DNA from: Haloarcula marina | GTDB taxonomy: Archaea; Halobacteriota; Halobacteria; Halobacteriales; Haloarculaceae | NCBI RefSeq assembly: GCF_024218775.1 | Contig: NZ_CP100404.1 | Coordinates: forward strand, 2,914,001 to 2,978,000 | Direction: 5' to 3' | DNA length: 64,000 bases | Shown here: piece after piece, positions 28,648-37,092 of the stretch | How positions within the stretch are numbered: the first letter of the stretch is position 1 | Layout: the number at the start of each line of letters is the position of its first letter | Translations under genes and position numbers: made by a program | Notes under the pieces: generated by a model | Databases searched by the model: none | Told to the model about the DNA's origin: nothing | What the model saw: the letters and a program-made list of their open reading frames with translations, nothing else

Positions 28648-30429
28648 CTACTTGTGGTGCCGATAGAGCGACGAGTACAGTCCATCCTGACCCATGAGTT
28701 CATCGTGGTTACCTGATTCCAGCATCTTCCCGTCCTCCATCACGTGGATCACATCGGCGTTCGTCACGGTCGAGAGACGGTGGGCGACAACGACGAGCGC
28801 GTAGTTGTTGTCCATGGACTCTATACCGGCTTGGACATCGTTCTCGGAAATGGAGTCCAAGTCGCTGGTCGCCTCGTCGAGCACCAAGATATCCGGGTCC
28901 TCAAGGATGGACCGAGCAATCGCCACGCGCTGGCGCTGGCCGCCGGAGAGGCGGACGCCGTCCTCACCGAGTTCTGTGTCCAGTCCATCGGGGAGAGACG
29001 GGAAGAATTCGTCGACATTCGAGATTGCACACGCCTGCTTGATCTCCTCTTCGGTCGCATCTCGGTTGCCGATCGTCAGATTGTACCGGAGCGTGTCACT
29101 GAACAGGAATGGTTTTTGGCGGACAATCGACACATGGTCGCGCCACGCGTCGATCCGAAACTCGCTGATCGGTCTGTCCTCCACCAGAATCTCGCCAGTG
29201 TCAGGTTCGTACAGTCGGGCAAGCAGGGAGACGATGGTCGACTTGCCCGCACCGGAGGGACCGACGAAGGCGACGAAATCGCCGCGTTCGAACTCGAAAG
29301 AGACGGTATCGAGGACCTGTGTACCGTCGCTATAGGTGAACGACACCTCGTCGAATTTGACACCGGAGACGGTCTCCGGCGGTGTCTGAGTGCCGTCACC
29401 CCGCTCCGATCGTGCCTCCAATCGTTCGGTAAACTCCTGCAACCGGACGAGATGGGGGAGGTTCCCCTGTGCCTTGTAAAACGTGTTGCTCAGCGTGCTG
29501 ACCCGGGGAATCAGTCGGAACATCGCGAACAAGAACACAGCGAGACTCCCCAGCGACAGCGACGTGAACCGCAGGGAGACATAGATCAGCGAGAAAATAG
29601 TCAGCACACCAATCAATTGATAGAAACTCGCGATCGCGTTCTGATTGCGCCGGAGTGTAATCGTAGACTCGGTGTACTGGTCAATGGCGTTCGAAAACCG
29701 GTCATCAAGTTCGTCAATTAGCCCGAAGGTCTTGACATCGCGCGCGCCTTGGATGCCGGCCTGGACCACCGACTGTATCCGCTCATGCCCGTCCGCGACG
29801 CGGTCACCGGCGGAGTAGCCAGATTCAAGCCGTGTCCGGAACACGTAGGTGCTGATACCGAACAGAATACCAGAGCCAATCGCCAGAGTGGGCGCAATCA
29901 CCACTGCAAGGGCAGCATACATCAGGCACATCGTCCCGAGTTCAAACAGCCGAACGACTTGATTAATCGTCGACCCTGCGTAGTCCGCCTGTTTGATGAT
30001 CGCGTTCAGCATCTCGTCGGACCCGTACTCTTCGAAATAGCTGATTTCGGCATCCAGTGCGGCGCGGTAGCCCCGCTGTTGAAGATGGCGAATGTAGGTC
30101 GTTTCAAGAATGGCCCGGAGCCACGCTACGAGAAATGTCGACCCGTAGCGCAAAACCATAACGAACCCGATACCAAGCATAATCGTCTCAAGCGTGAAGG
30201 GGACCCCCAGTGTCTCGTAAGCCGTTCTGAACACCTCAATTAGACGGCTCTTACCCGCACTATCGCCACGTGCAGTCTGGATGACGGGAACAATGAACCC
30301 GATTCCGATACCCTCAAGAAACGCGGTCGCGACTCCGAGGCTGAAGACAACGATGATGGTCCGGGGCCGAAATTGAACGACATTGAACAGCGCGCGGAGT
30401 TTGCTCCGGAACGAGGGGGGAGTGTGCAT
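28648..30429 (-). CDS. ABC transporter with fused membrane and ATPase domains (flippase-like)
   Basis: The 593-residue protein is a half-transporter. Residues 1-330 contain about six membrane segments, and the C-terminal ATPase has Walker A GPSGAGKST (390-398), the signature LSGGQ (494-498), Walker B ILVLDEAT with Asp518-Glu519 and the switch His550. It would work as a homodimer. The layout matches MsbA- and PglK-type exporters that flip lipids or lipid-linked oligosaccharides, and its place among glycosyltransferases supports a glycan flippase. A second candidate flippase of the Wzx type lies at 49379. The gene converges with the large sulfatase-like gene, 29 nt away. Confidence 0.87.
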   Translation of the reverse strand: MHTPPSFRSKLRALFNVVQFRPRTIIVVFSLGVATAFLEGIGIGFIVPVIQTARGDSAGKSRLIEVFRTAYETLGVPFTLETIMLGIGFVMVLRYGSTFLVAWLRAILETTYIRHLQQRGYRAALDAEISYFEEYGSDEMLNAIIKQADYAGSTINQVVRLFELGTMCLMYAALAVVIAPTLAIGSGILFGISTYVFRTRLESGYSAGDRVADGHERIQSVVQAGIQGARDVKTFGLIDELDDRFSNAIDQYTESTITLRRNQNAIASFYQLIGVLTIFSLIYVSLRFTSLSLGSLAVFLFAMFRLIPRVSTLSNTFYKAQGNLPHLVRLQEFTERLEARSERGDGTQTPPETVSGVKFDEVSFTYSDGTQVLDTVSFEFERGDFVAFVGPSGAGKSTIVSLLARLYEPDTGEILVEDRPISEFRIDAWRDHVSIVRQKPFLFSDTLRYNLTIGNRDATEEEIKQACAISNVDEFFPSLPDGLDTELGEDGVRLSGGQRQRVAIARSILEDPDILVLDEATSDLDSISENDVQAGIESMDNNYALVVVAHRLSTVTNADVIHVMEDGKMLESGNHDELMGQDGLYSSLYRHHK

Positions 30430-30645
30430 AGTTCTCAGAAGGCGGGTTTAATTAGGAAGTGGTTGGGAAAGCTAAAAGCTTTGTTTCCGGCATTCCCGGG
30501 TACAGCTTGAAGTCGGGCAAAACGAAACAAGTGCGTTACCCTGCTGGCAGGACACAGCGGAACATAAAATCAGTGAGGTCAGGAAGCAAAAAGGTGTTCC
30601 GGTAGGTATGGCACCGGACTGAGGACAGTATCAGCAGCCGTAAAC

Positions 30646-30654
30646 GTTAATTAA
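30646..30654 (+). promoter_or_regulatory. Candidate TATA element for the UDP-xylose-synthase-like gene
   Basis: The run gttaattaa lies 27 nt before the ATG at 30682. It suggests a leaderless transcript covering this gene and the glycosyltransferase after it. Confidence 0.45.
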
Positions 30655-30681
30655 CCATATACATTGGAATACTGTACTACG

Positions 30682-31614
30682 ATGGCCCGTATTCTCGTGA
30701 CAGGTGGTGCAGGGTTTCTCGGTGGATATCTCTGTGAGGCACTCCTTTCGGACGGACATCGCGTAATTTGTGTGGATAACTTCGGCAGTGGTCAGTACGA
30801 GAATGTCGAACATTTACGCGACAACGACCGCTTCGAAATAAAGGAACTAGACATCCGGGAGACAAATTCGTTTCCGGACGCCGACAGGATATTCCATCTC
30901 GCGTCCAGAGCCTCGCCCAAAGATTTCACGGAGTATCCAGTCCAAATCGCACTCACGAACACAATCGGCACCAGAAACGTCCTTGAACACGCCACAAGGT
31001 GTGGCGCACGCGTCCTCTATGCGTCCACAAGTGAGGTGTACGGTGAGCCAGAGGTCCACCCACAGCCCGAAACATACAACGGGAACGTGAATATCCGAGG
31101 CCCAAGGGGCTGCTACGACGAGTCAAAGCGATTCGGCGAGACACTGACTGTCGCCTATGAGAAAGAGTACGATGTCGACGTTCGAACTGTTCGGATATTC
31201 AATACTTATGGCCCACAGATGCGACCGGACGACGGCCGGGTTGTTCCGACATTCGTGACACAGGCACTCCAGGGGAATGATCTGACTGTGTACGGTGACG
31301 GAACGCAGACACGGAGTTTCTGCTACGTCTCGGACATGATTGCTGGCCTGCGAACGTTCATGCGGACCGACGGATTCCAAGGCGACGTACTCAACATGGG
31401 TAACGACAACGAAATTAGCATTGAGACATTGGCAGAGACAATAATCGAACTTACCGGTACCGAGAGCTCGATACAGTACATGCCGCTTCCAGACGACGAC
31501 CCGTCACGGCGGCAACCGGATCTCGAAAAAACGAGATACAAGCTGGACTGGGAACCAGCAGTGTCCCTCGAAGAAGGCCTGCGAAAGACGCTTGAGTACT
31601 ATCGGGACTCGTGA
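30682..31614 (+). CDS. UDP-glucuronate decarboxylase-like SDR (UDP-xylose synthase type)
   Basis: The start at ATG 30682 gives 310 residues, beginning [20 protein letters not shown]. The active-site region has [18 protein letters not shown] and the catalytic pair Tyr145-x3-Lys149 in [11 protein letters not shown], which matches the YDExKR motif of UDP-xylose synthase. Then come [19 protein letters not shown] and [16 protein letters not shown], also typical. The family decarboxylates UDP-glucuronate to UDP-xylose. The substrate would be supplied by the UDP-glucose dehydrogenase encoded at 32774-35491, on the other side of one glycosyltransferase gene. The two stop and start codons to the next gene are 7 nt apart. 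Confidence 0.82.
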   Translation: MARILVTGGAGFLGGYLCEALLSDGHRVICVDNFGSGQYENVEHLRDNDRFEIKELDIRETNSFPDADRIFHLASRASPKDFTEYPVQIALTNTIGTRNVLEHATRCGARVLYASTSEVYGEPEVHPQPETYNGNVNIRGPRGCYDESKRFGETLTVAYEKEYDVDVRTVRIFNTYGPQMRPDDGRVVPTFVTQALQGNDLTVYGDGTQTRSFCYVSDMIAGLRTFMRTDGFQGDVLNMGNDNEISIETLAETIIELTGTESSIQYMPLPDDDPSRRQPDLEKTRYKLDWEPAVSLEEGLRKTLEYYRDS

Positions 31615-31621
31615 GCTACTG

Positions 31622-32749
31622 ATGAGTATCCGGGTCGGTATCGACGCACGGTTTCTTGGCCGGACAGGAATCGGACGGTATGTGAAGAACCTGCTGCAGT
31701 CGTTGCCGACAGTCGTCAACGTCGTTGCGTTCGTGACTAGTGAGACAATAGCCACGGCTGAGCGCGCCAGACCGTCAGCGGAGACAAGACGTGTGTATGC
31801 GGACCCGTTTAGCCCACTCGAACAGATGACGCTGCCGGCACAGTTGTATCGATCACGTATCGACTGTTTTCACGCCACCCAGTTCAACATACCTCTCATC
31901 TGGACCGGTCCCCTAGTGACGACGATTCACGACTGTGCGTACGACCACTTTCCATCCGAATTCGGCGATAGAGGGCCCCTAGCCAGACAGTACTACCGGT
32001 CGATGATGGCGCGGGCTGTCAGACAGTCTGACACGGTTGTCGCCGTCTCCGAAAGCACGAAGCGAGACCTAGCTTCCTTCTACGATGCCGACCCCGACGA
32101 CGTTCAGACCGTCTACGAGGGTGTTTCGCCGTCGGAATTCGGCAATTCCACCGGTCAACCGGCAACCGTCAATGGCGCGTATCTACTGTACGTGGGGTCC
32201 AACCGACCACGAAAGAACATCGAGAATCTTCTGCAGGGGGTGTCGATAGCGAACGAGAAACGTGCCGAACCGATTCCACTCGTCATGGCCGGAGAATATA
32301 ATGACAGGTTCGGTGACCTCAAAGAGGTGATCCACCGCTGGGGATTGGAAGCCGTCGTCCACCGTCCGGGCTACGTTGAGGACGCGGAACTTGCTCGGCT
32401 CTATGCCCATGCCACTGCATTCGTCTTCCCATCTCTATACGAGGGTTTCGGACTCCCTCTACTGGAAGCGATGGCCGCCGGAACGCCCGTCATCGCGGCG
32501 GATAGGGCGTCAATCCCAGAGGTGTGTGGTGAGGCCGCCAGATACATCACACCCACCGACCCAAACAGTATCGCCGACGGAATCATTGAAGTTACCAGTT
32601 CCGAGCGGCTCCGGGCGGAGCTGCGTCGGAAAGGTTATAATCAGGTCAATCGGTTCGACTGGGCGACGATGGGAAACAGACTCTCCAACATCTACTACAG
32701 CGCGGCCGGCTCGGATCAAGGGACCTGTTACGACAACGACCGCCAATAG
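31622..32749 (+). CDS. GT4 family glycosyltransferase
   Basis: The 375-residue protein starts at ATG 31622 with MSIRVGIDARFLGRTGIGRY, a form of the N-terminal glycine loop seen in mannosyl- and related GT4 enzymes. The linker region reads YLLYVGSNRPRKNIENLLQG, and the donor motif is SLYEGFGLPLLEAMAAGTPV. It follows the UDP-xylose-synthase-like gene by a few bases, so it may use the product of that enzyme, which is inference from position only. It converges with the dehydrogenase gene that carries the intein. Confidence 0.87.
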   Translation: MSIRVGIDARFLGRTGIGRYVKNLLQSLPTVVNVVAFVTSETIATAERARPSAETRRVYADPFSPLEQMTLPAQLYRSRIDCFHATQFNIPLIWTGPLVTTIHDCAYDHFPSEFGDRGPLARQYYRSMMARAVRQSDTVVAVSESTKRDLASFYDADPDDVQTVYEGVSPSEFGNSTGQPATVNGAYLLYVGSNRPRKNIENLLQGVSIANEKRAEPIPLVMAGEYNDRFGDLKEVIHRWGLEAVVHRPGYVEDAELARLYAHATAFVFPSLYEGFGLPLLEAMAAGTPVIAADRASIPEVCGEAARYITPTDPNSIADGIIEVTSSERLRAELRRKGYNQVNRFDWATMGNRLSNIYYSAAGSDQGTCYDNDRQ

Positions 32750-32773
32750 CGTCGACCGGACCGGCATTCGTAA

Positions 32774-35491
32774 CTACCACGTCAGCCCTTCGTACGTAAT
32801 CCCCTCACGCCGCCCCACAATCCGCCGTCCGTCGACCACGACCGGGTCGGCCATCGCGTCGAACTCGTCGTCCAAGGCCGCGAACTCGTCCCAGTCGGTC
32901 ACCACCACCGCGCCCGATGCCCCATCCAGTGCCTCACCAGCAGACTCTGCGTACTCGACGTCGGGATAGCGCTCGCGCATATTCTCGGTGGCGACGGGGT
33001 CGTAGGCTACCACGTCGGCCCCCCGCTCTTGGAGGCCTTCGATGACCGGCACGGCCCGCGTGTTCCGGATGTCGTCGGTCCCGGGCTTGAACGCGAGGCC
33101 AAGGACGGCGACGCGCTTGCCCTGCACGTCGACGTGGTCGTCCAGTAGCGAGAGCAGGCGTTCGGGTTGGGCGTCGTTCAACTCGACGGCCGCCGACAGC
33201 ACCGCGGGGTCGTAGCCGCGTTCGCGGGCGGCGGCGATGATGGCGTCGGTGTCTTTCGGGAAGCAGTTGTGGACCACCAGTCCGTCCGTCGTCACGAACG
33301 TGTGATTATCCTTTACTTCCAGTGAATACACCTCGGTCGATGCATCGTTAGTATCGATATCACGGACCTCGACTGTCGTGTGAGTGCCCCCATCAGCATG
33401 CCCCGTCGGTTTGATATCTCGGTCGTAGGCGTCAAGACGTTGCTGGATGGCTTGTTGGTCTGCAGGGAGGAACATGTCTTTCAGCATCGCAATCTGTCGT
33501 TTCGAGCTCACACGGAGGAAGTGGGCTGGCCTCGTGGATTTCGCCGACTGAGAGGTCTTGTAGCTGGGTACGATACCGATACTGTGAAGGAGAAACTGCA
33601 TCCCCTGAATTAACTCCTCACTGACGGACCCGTAATCGTACACGACAGCGTTAGAATGGCTTGTGTATTCGATGTGTCCGTCGCCCCGGAACAGGCCAGA
33701 CAAGAGCTCTTTCCGATGGCCGATTGGTTCCTGATAGGCGATGTCTGGAATCGCTGCTGTGTATGATCCCGTTCCACAACCGAGCCATTCGAGTAGGTAG
33801 GCGAAGACACGGCTCGAAACCTTGATTTGCGTCGCCGTCTCCTGTGTCTCGGTCCGGTATCGGATTCCGAGTCCCTCGTAGAACGACTCGGCGTCCGAGA
33901 CATACTCGTCTTCCTTAGATGGGTGGAAGCTCAGGAAAACTCGCTTTCTGGCGGTAGAGCCGCGTCCCGAGTTGTCTTCGTTGATGTGGCCTTCGCTCAG
34001 GTAGTAGCCGATGAACCGCCAGAACGCGTCGTCTGCAGTGATGACCGCGGGAACGTACGTTTGTCCACCGCCGACCGTCGTGTATATCGACAGATCCTCG
34101 CGGCCAAACGGTAACTCCTCTTCGTATTCGAGGAACACATCCAGTGGGAGGTAGTTACTCCGAACGAGGTCGTGAAGTTTCGAGTAGTCGAACTGTCGGT
34201 TATACTCAGCCAACACGTCACGGAACTCGTCATCGATGGTCTGGAGTTCGAACGACGGTTTCAGGTAGACGTTCGAATTATCGAAGCGATCAGCGGAAGC
34301 CACGAGTTCGAGTAGGTCTATCGCTCCGACGGGGTCTTCCGGCAGGCTCGTTTGTACCGGAAGCTTGTCACCGGACGACAACGTGCTAGCCTCACAGACT
34401 GTTGGTTTACCGCTCTCGATGGCCAGCATCGGATGGTCCCGAGTGACGGTAACCTCTTTATTCATTTTCGTCCGGATCGTATAGAGTTCGTCTTCGTACG
34501 GCCGACGTGTCGCTGCCTCGACCGGCTTGAACTCGAATGACCCGTTCTTGCCACAGCTGAGTACGGAGACATCTGCGACAGTGTCACCCGTAACGTACCG
34601 GTCGAAGAACTCCGCGAGGGTCAGGAGTTTGGTACCTTCTTGATCCTTTGCCATCACTCGCTGGTCACCAGTGAGACAACTGCCGCCCCACCCCACGCCG
34701 CTGCGCAGGAACTGCTCGCCGATGCGGTCGTCTAAGCCGATGGCGTCGGCCACCTCGTAGGCGTCGACGCCGAACTCCTTGCAGACGTTCCCGATGTCGT
34801 TGATGAGGCTGACCTTCGAGGCGAGGAAGGTGTTGTTGGCGTACTTTATCATCTCGGCCTCGGCGATGCCCGTCTCGACGACGGGGACGTCGCCGTCGGC
34901 GGCCTCGCGAAGGGGGGCGTAGAGGTCGTGAAGCAGGGCGAACGCCCGGTCGTCGTCGGCCCCGAAGACGAGTTTGTCGGGGTTCAGGAAGTCTTCGACG
35001 GCCGTACCCTCGCGCTGGAACTCGGGGTTCGAGGCGACAAGGAAGTCCTCGCCGCGGGTCAGGCCCGATTCGGCGATGCGCGGGGCGAGCACCTCGTCGG
35101 TCGTCGTCGGAATCACGGTGGACTTCGTGACGACGAGGTGGGGGCCGTCGTCGCCGTCGCCCGCCGCCAGCGCTTCCCCGACGCTTGCCGCGCCCGCTTC
35201 CATGTACTGGAGGTCGATACTGCCGTCCTCGTTGGAGGGGGTCGGCAAGGCCAGCATCGTCAAGTCCGTCTCGCGGACCACGTCGTAGTCGGTGGTCGCC
35301 CGCAGTCGCTCGCCGCCGTGTTCGGCGACGAGTTCGTCCAGTCCCGGTTCGTGGATGGGCGACTCACCGGCGTTGACGGCGTCGACGATGGCCTCGTCGA
35401 TGTCGATAGTCGTGACCTCGTGCCCCAGGTCGGCGAGACACGCCGCGACGGTCGTCCCGACGTAGCCGCTCCCGACGATGCTGACGTTCAT
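32774..35491 (-). CDS. UDP-glucose 6-dehydrogenase containing an intein
   Basis: The open frame encodes 905 residues from ATG 35491; the seven extra residues of the longer frame are not family-like. Residues 1-271 and 743-905 form a normal dehydrogenase of about 434 residues: GSGYVG at 7-12, SNPEFQREGTA, EMIKYANNTFLASKVS and, at the splice point, SGVGWGGS followed by Cys743-FPKD. The catalytic cysteine is the first residue after the inserted element. The domain between (272-742) is a protein-splicing intein. The mature enzyme oxidises UDP-glucose to UDP-glucuronate for acidic glycans or for UDP-xylose. The active enzyme can only form after splicing. Confidence 0.93.
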   Translation of the reverse strand: MNVSIVGSGYVGTTVAACLADLGHEVTTIDIDEAIVDAVNAGESPIHEPGLDELVAEHGGERLRATTDYDVVRETDLTMLALPTPSNEDGSIDLQYMEAGAASVGEALAAGDGDDGPHLVVTKSTVIPTTTDEVLAPRIAESGLTRGEDFLVASNPEFQREGTAVEDFLNPDKLVFGADDDRAFALLHDLYAPLREAADGDVPVVETGIAEAEMIKYANNTFLASKVSLINDIGNVCKEFGVDAYEVADAIGLDDRIGEQFLRSGVGWGGSCLTGDQRVMAKDQEGTKLLTLAEFFDRYVTGDTVADVSVLSCGKNGSFEFKPVEAATRRPYEDELYTIRTKMNKEVTVTRDHPMLAIESGKPTVCEASTLSSGDKLPVQTSLPEDPVGAIDLLELVASADRFDNSNVYLKPSFELQTIDDEFRDVLAEYNRQFDYSKLHDLVRSNYLPLDVFLEYEEELPFGREDLSIYTTVGGGQTYVPAVITADDAFWRFIGYYLSEGHINEDNSGRGSTARKRVFLSFHPSKEDEYVSDAESFYEGLGIRYRTETQETATQIKVSSRVFAYLLEWLGCGTGSYTAAIPDIAYQEPIGHRKELLSGLFRGDGHIEYTSHSNAVVYDYGSVSEELIQGMQFLLHSIGIVPSYKTSQSAKSTRPAHFLRVSSKRQIAMLKDMFLPADQQAIQQRLDAYDRDIKPTGHADGGTHTTVEVRDIDTNDASTEVYSLEVKDNHTFVTTDGLVVHNCFPKDTDAIIAAARERGYDPAVLSAAVELNDAQPERLLSLLDDHVDVQGKRVAVLGLAFKPGTDDIRNTRAVPVIEGLQERGADVVAYDPVATENMRERYPDVEYAESAGEALDGASGAVVVTDWDEFAALDDEFDAMADPVVVDGRRIVGRREGITYEGLTW
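33266..34678 (-). mobile_element. Intein with LAGLIDADG homing endonuclease, at the catalytic Cys of the dehydrogenase
   Basis: This in-frame element of 471 residues begins with Cys (CLTGDQRVM, splicing block A), has TVTRDHPML with the TxxH block B at intein residues 77-85, and ends VVHN followed by extein Cys. Two LAGLIDADG-type motifs, FIGYYLSEGH (222-231) and LLSGLFRGDGH (325-335), keep the acidic residues needed for DNA cutting, so a dodecapeptide homing endonuclease may be active. The YSLEVKDNHTFVTTDG block F precedes the end. The base composition is visibly closer to neutral than the GC-rich exteins, in line with horizontal spread. The insertion disrupts the most conserved codons of the host gene. 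Confidence 0.93.
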
Positions 35492-35663
35492 TGAGCGTGG
35501 GTTGGCCACCACCCTACTTGAGAACTCGGGTCCTTCGGAACGGTAGAGACGGCGTCAGCGTGGCTGGCCGACCTTTTGAAATCGCCCGCACGAGCGGTCG
35601 CCTACCGGCCGATAGCCACCCCATAACAACACCCCGGTCTGACGGAAGCCGAATCAGCAGACA

Positions 35664-35679
35664 GGCGACGTACGTCGCC
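35664..35679 (+). promoter_or_regulatory. 16-bp perfect palindrome before the DUF4129-type gene
   Basis: The sequence ggcgacgtacgtcgcc is fully self-complementary and ends 10 nt before the ATG at 35690. It lies in the divergent gap with the dehydrogenase gene. It could be an operator for a dimeric repressor. Because the surrounding DNA is GC-rich, chance palindromes are somewhat more likely here. Confidence 0.4.
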
Positions 35680-35689
35680 CCCAGACAGC

Positions 35690-36448
35690 ATGAACGTTGA
35701 ACGAGTCGTGTCGGTCGCCGTCGCGTGTCTCGTCGTCGTCGCCGTCGGCCTCTCGGCGTCGACACTCGACGAGTCGATGTCGACCGACCCAGGCGACGCT
35801 ATCGACCCAGAGTACGACGCCCTCCCCATCGGCGAGGAACAGGCGGGAGACGTCGAGGCGGCGGCGAAGGGCCTCCACGAACAGTACGAGAACCAACGCG
35901 ACGGGAGCGTCCGGCGACCCGAACGCGCCGAGAGCGGGCCGACTAGCCAGTCCCAACAGTCCCAACAGTCCAGCCAGTCGAGTCAGTCGTCGGACGGACA
36001 ATCGGGCGCGGACAGTAGCGAGACGCAGGGACAGACCGAGCGGCCGACCAACCCCGGACCGGACTGGTGGGCGATACTCACGGGCCTCGCGCTGGTCGCG
36101 GCGGTCCTCGGACTGACGTACCGCTACCGGCGGCGCATCGTCGCGCTCCTCGGCACGGTCGTCGGGGCTGAGCGACGGTCCGGCGAGGTGTCGGAGATGG
36201 TCCCGAACCCCACGAACGGCGTTCAGCGGGCGTGGGTGGAACTCCTCCGGCGCGCGGGGATTACCGACCCGCGGACGCGGACGCCGCGGGACTGCGCGCG
36301 GCGGGCCGTCGAAACCGGCTTCGACGCCGACGCCGTCGACCGACTCCGCCACACGTTCGAGGAGGTACAGTACGGGCAGACACAACCGACGCCGGAACAG
36401 GAGCGACGCGCCAGCGAGACGCTGGACGGGTTAGAGGAGCGCGAATGA
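35690..36448 (+). CDS. DUF4129-like membrane protein
   Basis: The 252-residue protein has a hydrophobic N-terminal segment (about residues 5-24), a low-complexity Ser/Gln-rich region (about 85-120), a second membrane segment WWAILTGLALVAAVLGLTY (about 125-145), and a C-terminal region with NGVQRAWVELLRRAGI, TPRDCARRAVETGFDADAVD and LRHTFEEVQYGQ. This last part matches the DUF4129 domain often linked with transglutaminase and DUF58-MoxR operons. It heads four overlapping plus-strand genes. A 16-bp palindrome lies just before the start. Its function is unknown; a role in cell-envelope protein maturation is only inference. Confidence 0.7.
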   Translation: MNVERVVSVAVACLVVVAVGLSASTLDESMSTDPGDAIDPEYDALPIGEEQAGDVEAAAKGLHEQYENQRDGSVRRPERAESGPTSQSQQSQQSSQSSQSSDGQSGADSSETQGQTERPTNPGPDWWAILTGLALVAAVLGLTYRYRRRIVALLGTVVGAERRSGEVSEMVPNPTNGVQRAWVELLRRAGITDPRTRTPRDCARRAVETGFDADAVDRLRHTFEEVQYGQTQPTPEQERRASETLDGLEERE

Positions 36449-37092
36449 ACCCGACCGCGCCCCGCCTCCGTCGGGTCGGGAAGTACGCGCTCGTCGGCCT
36501 CGGCGTCGTCGTCTTCGGTCTCGCGCTGTCGTCGAACGACCCCGCATCGGGGCTGGTCGACGCCGCCCTCGAAGCGCTCGGCAACGACTACTTCCTGCTG
36601 GCGGCGTTCGGCGCTCTCGCGCTGGTCGTCTTCGGCGGGATGGCGCTCAGACGGGCTATCGAGCGCGTCGACCAGGCCGCACCGCCCGACCCCGAGACGA
36701 TTCGAGACGCCCCGCGACCGGGCCACCGCTTCGACACGAAAGTCACGGGCTGGCCGGGCCGAGCACACCTCGTCCGGAGCGAGGACGACATCCGAGAGCG
36801 CGTGCGGACGGCGGCCGTCGAGACGCTTGTCCGGACCGACGGCCTCCCCCGCGAGACGGCGGCGAGACGGGTCGACGAAGGGACGTGGACGGACGACGAC
36901 ACCGCCGCCGCGTTCCTCGCCGCCGACGCGTCGGGACCGACGCTCGGCGAGCGACTCAACCACGTCCTGCGCGGCGATTCATGGACCCAGCACGCGGCCA
37001 GCGCGAGCGCGCGAGCGGTGGTCGAGCGGGCGGACTCGACCGGTGAGACGGCGACGGAGACGATAGCGGAGGCGCGGGAGGGCGACTCGTGA
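36445..37092 (+). CDS. Membrane protein of the DUF58 operon, DUF7269-like
   Basis: The 215-residue protein starts at ATG 36445 inside the stop of the previous gene (ATGA). It has two hydrophobic helices near the N-terminus (about 12-28 and 48-68), then a soluble acidic region with HLVRSEDDIRERVRTAAVE and TAARRVDEGTWTDDDTAAAF. This resembles the haloarchaeal DUF7269 family found next to DUF58 genes. No catalytic motif is visible. The next gene starts with GTG at 37089 and overlaps it by 4 nt. Confidence 0.6.
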   Translation: MNPTAPRLRRVGKYALVGLGVVVFGLALSSNDPASGLVDAALEALGNDYFLLAAFGALALVVFGGMALRRAIERVDQAAPPDPETIRDAPRPGHRFDTKVTGWPGRAHLVRSEDDIRERVRTAAVETLVRTDGLPRETAARRVDEGTWTDDDTAAAFLAADASGPTLGERLNHVLRGDSWTQHAASASARAVVERADSTGETATETIAEAREGDS

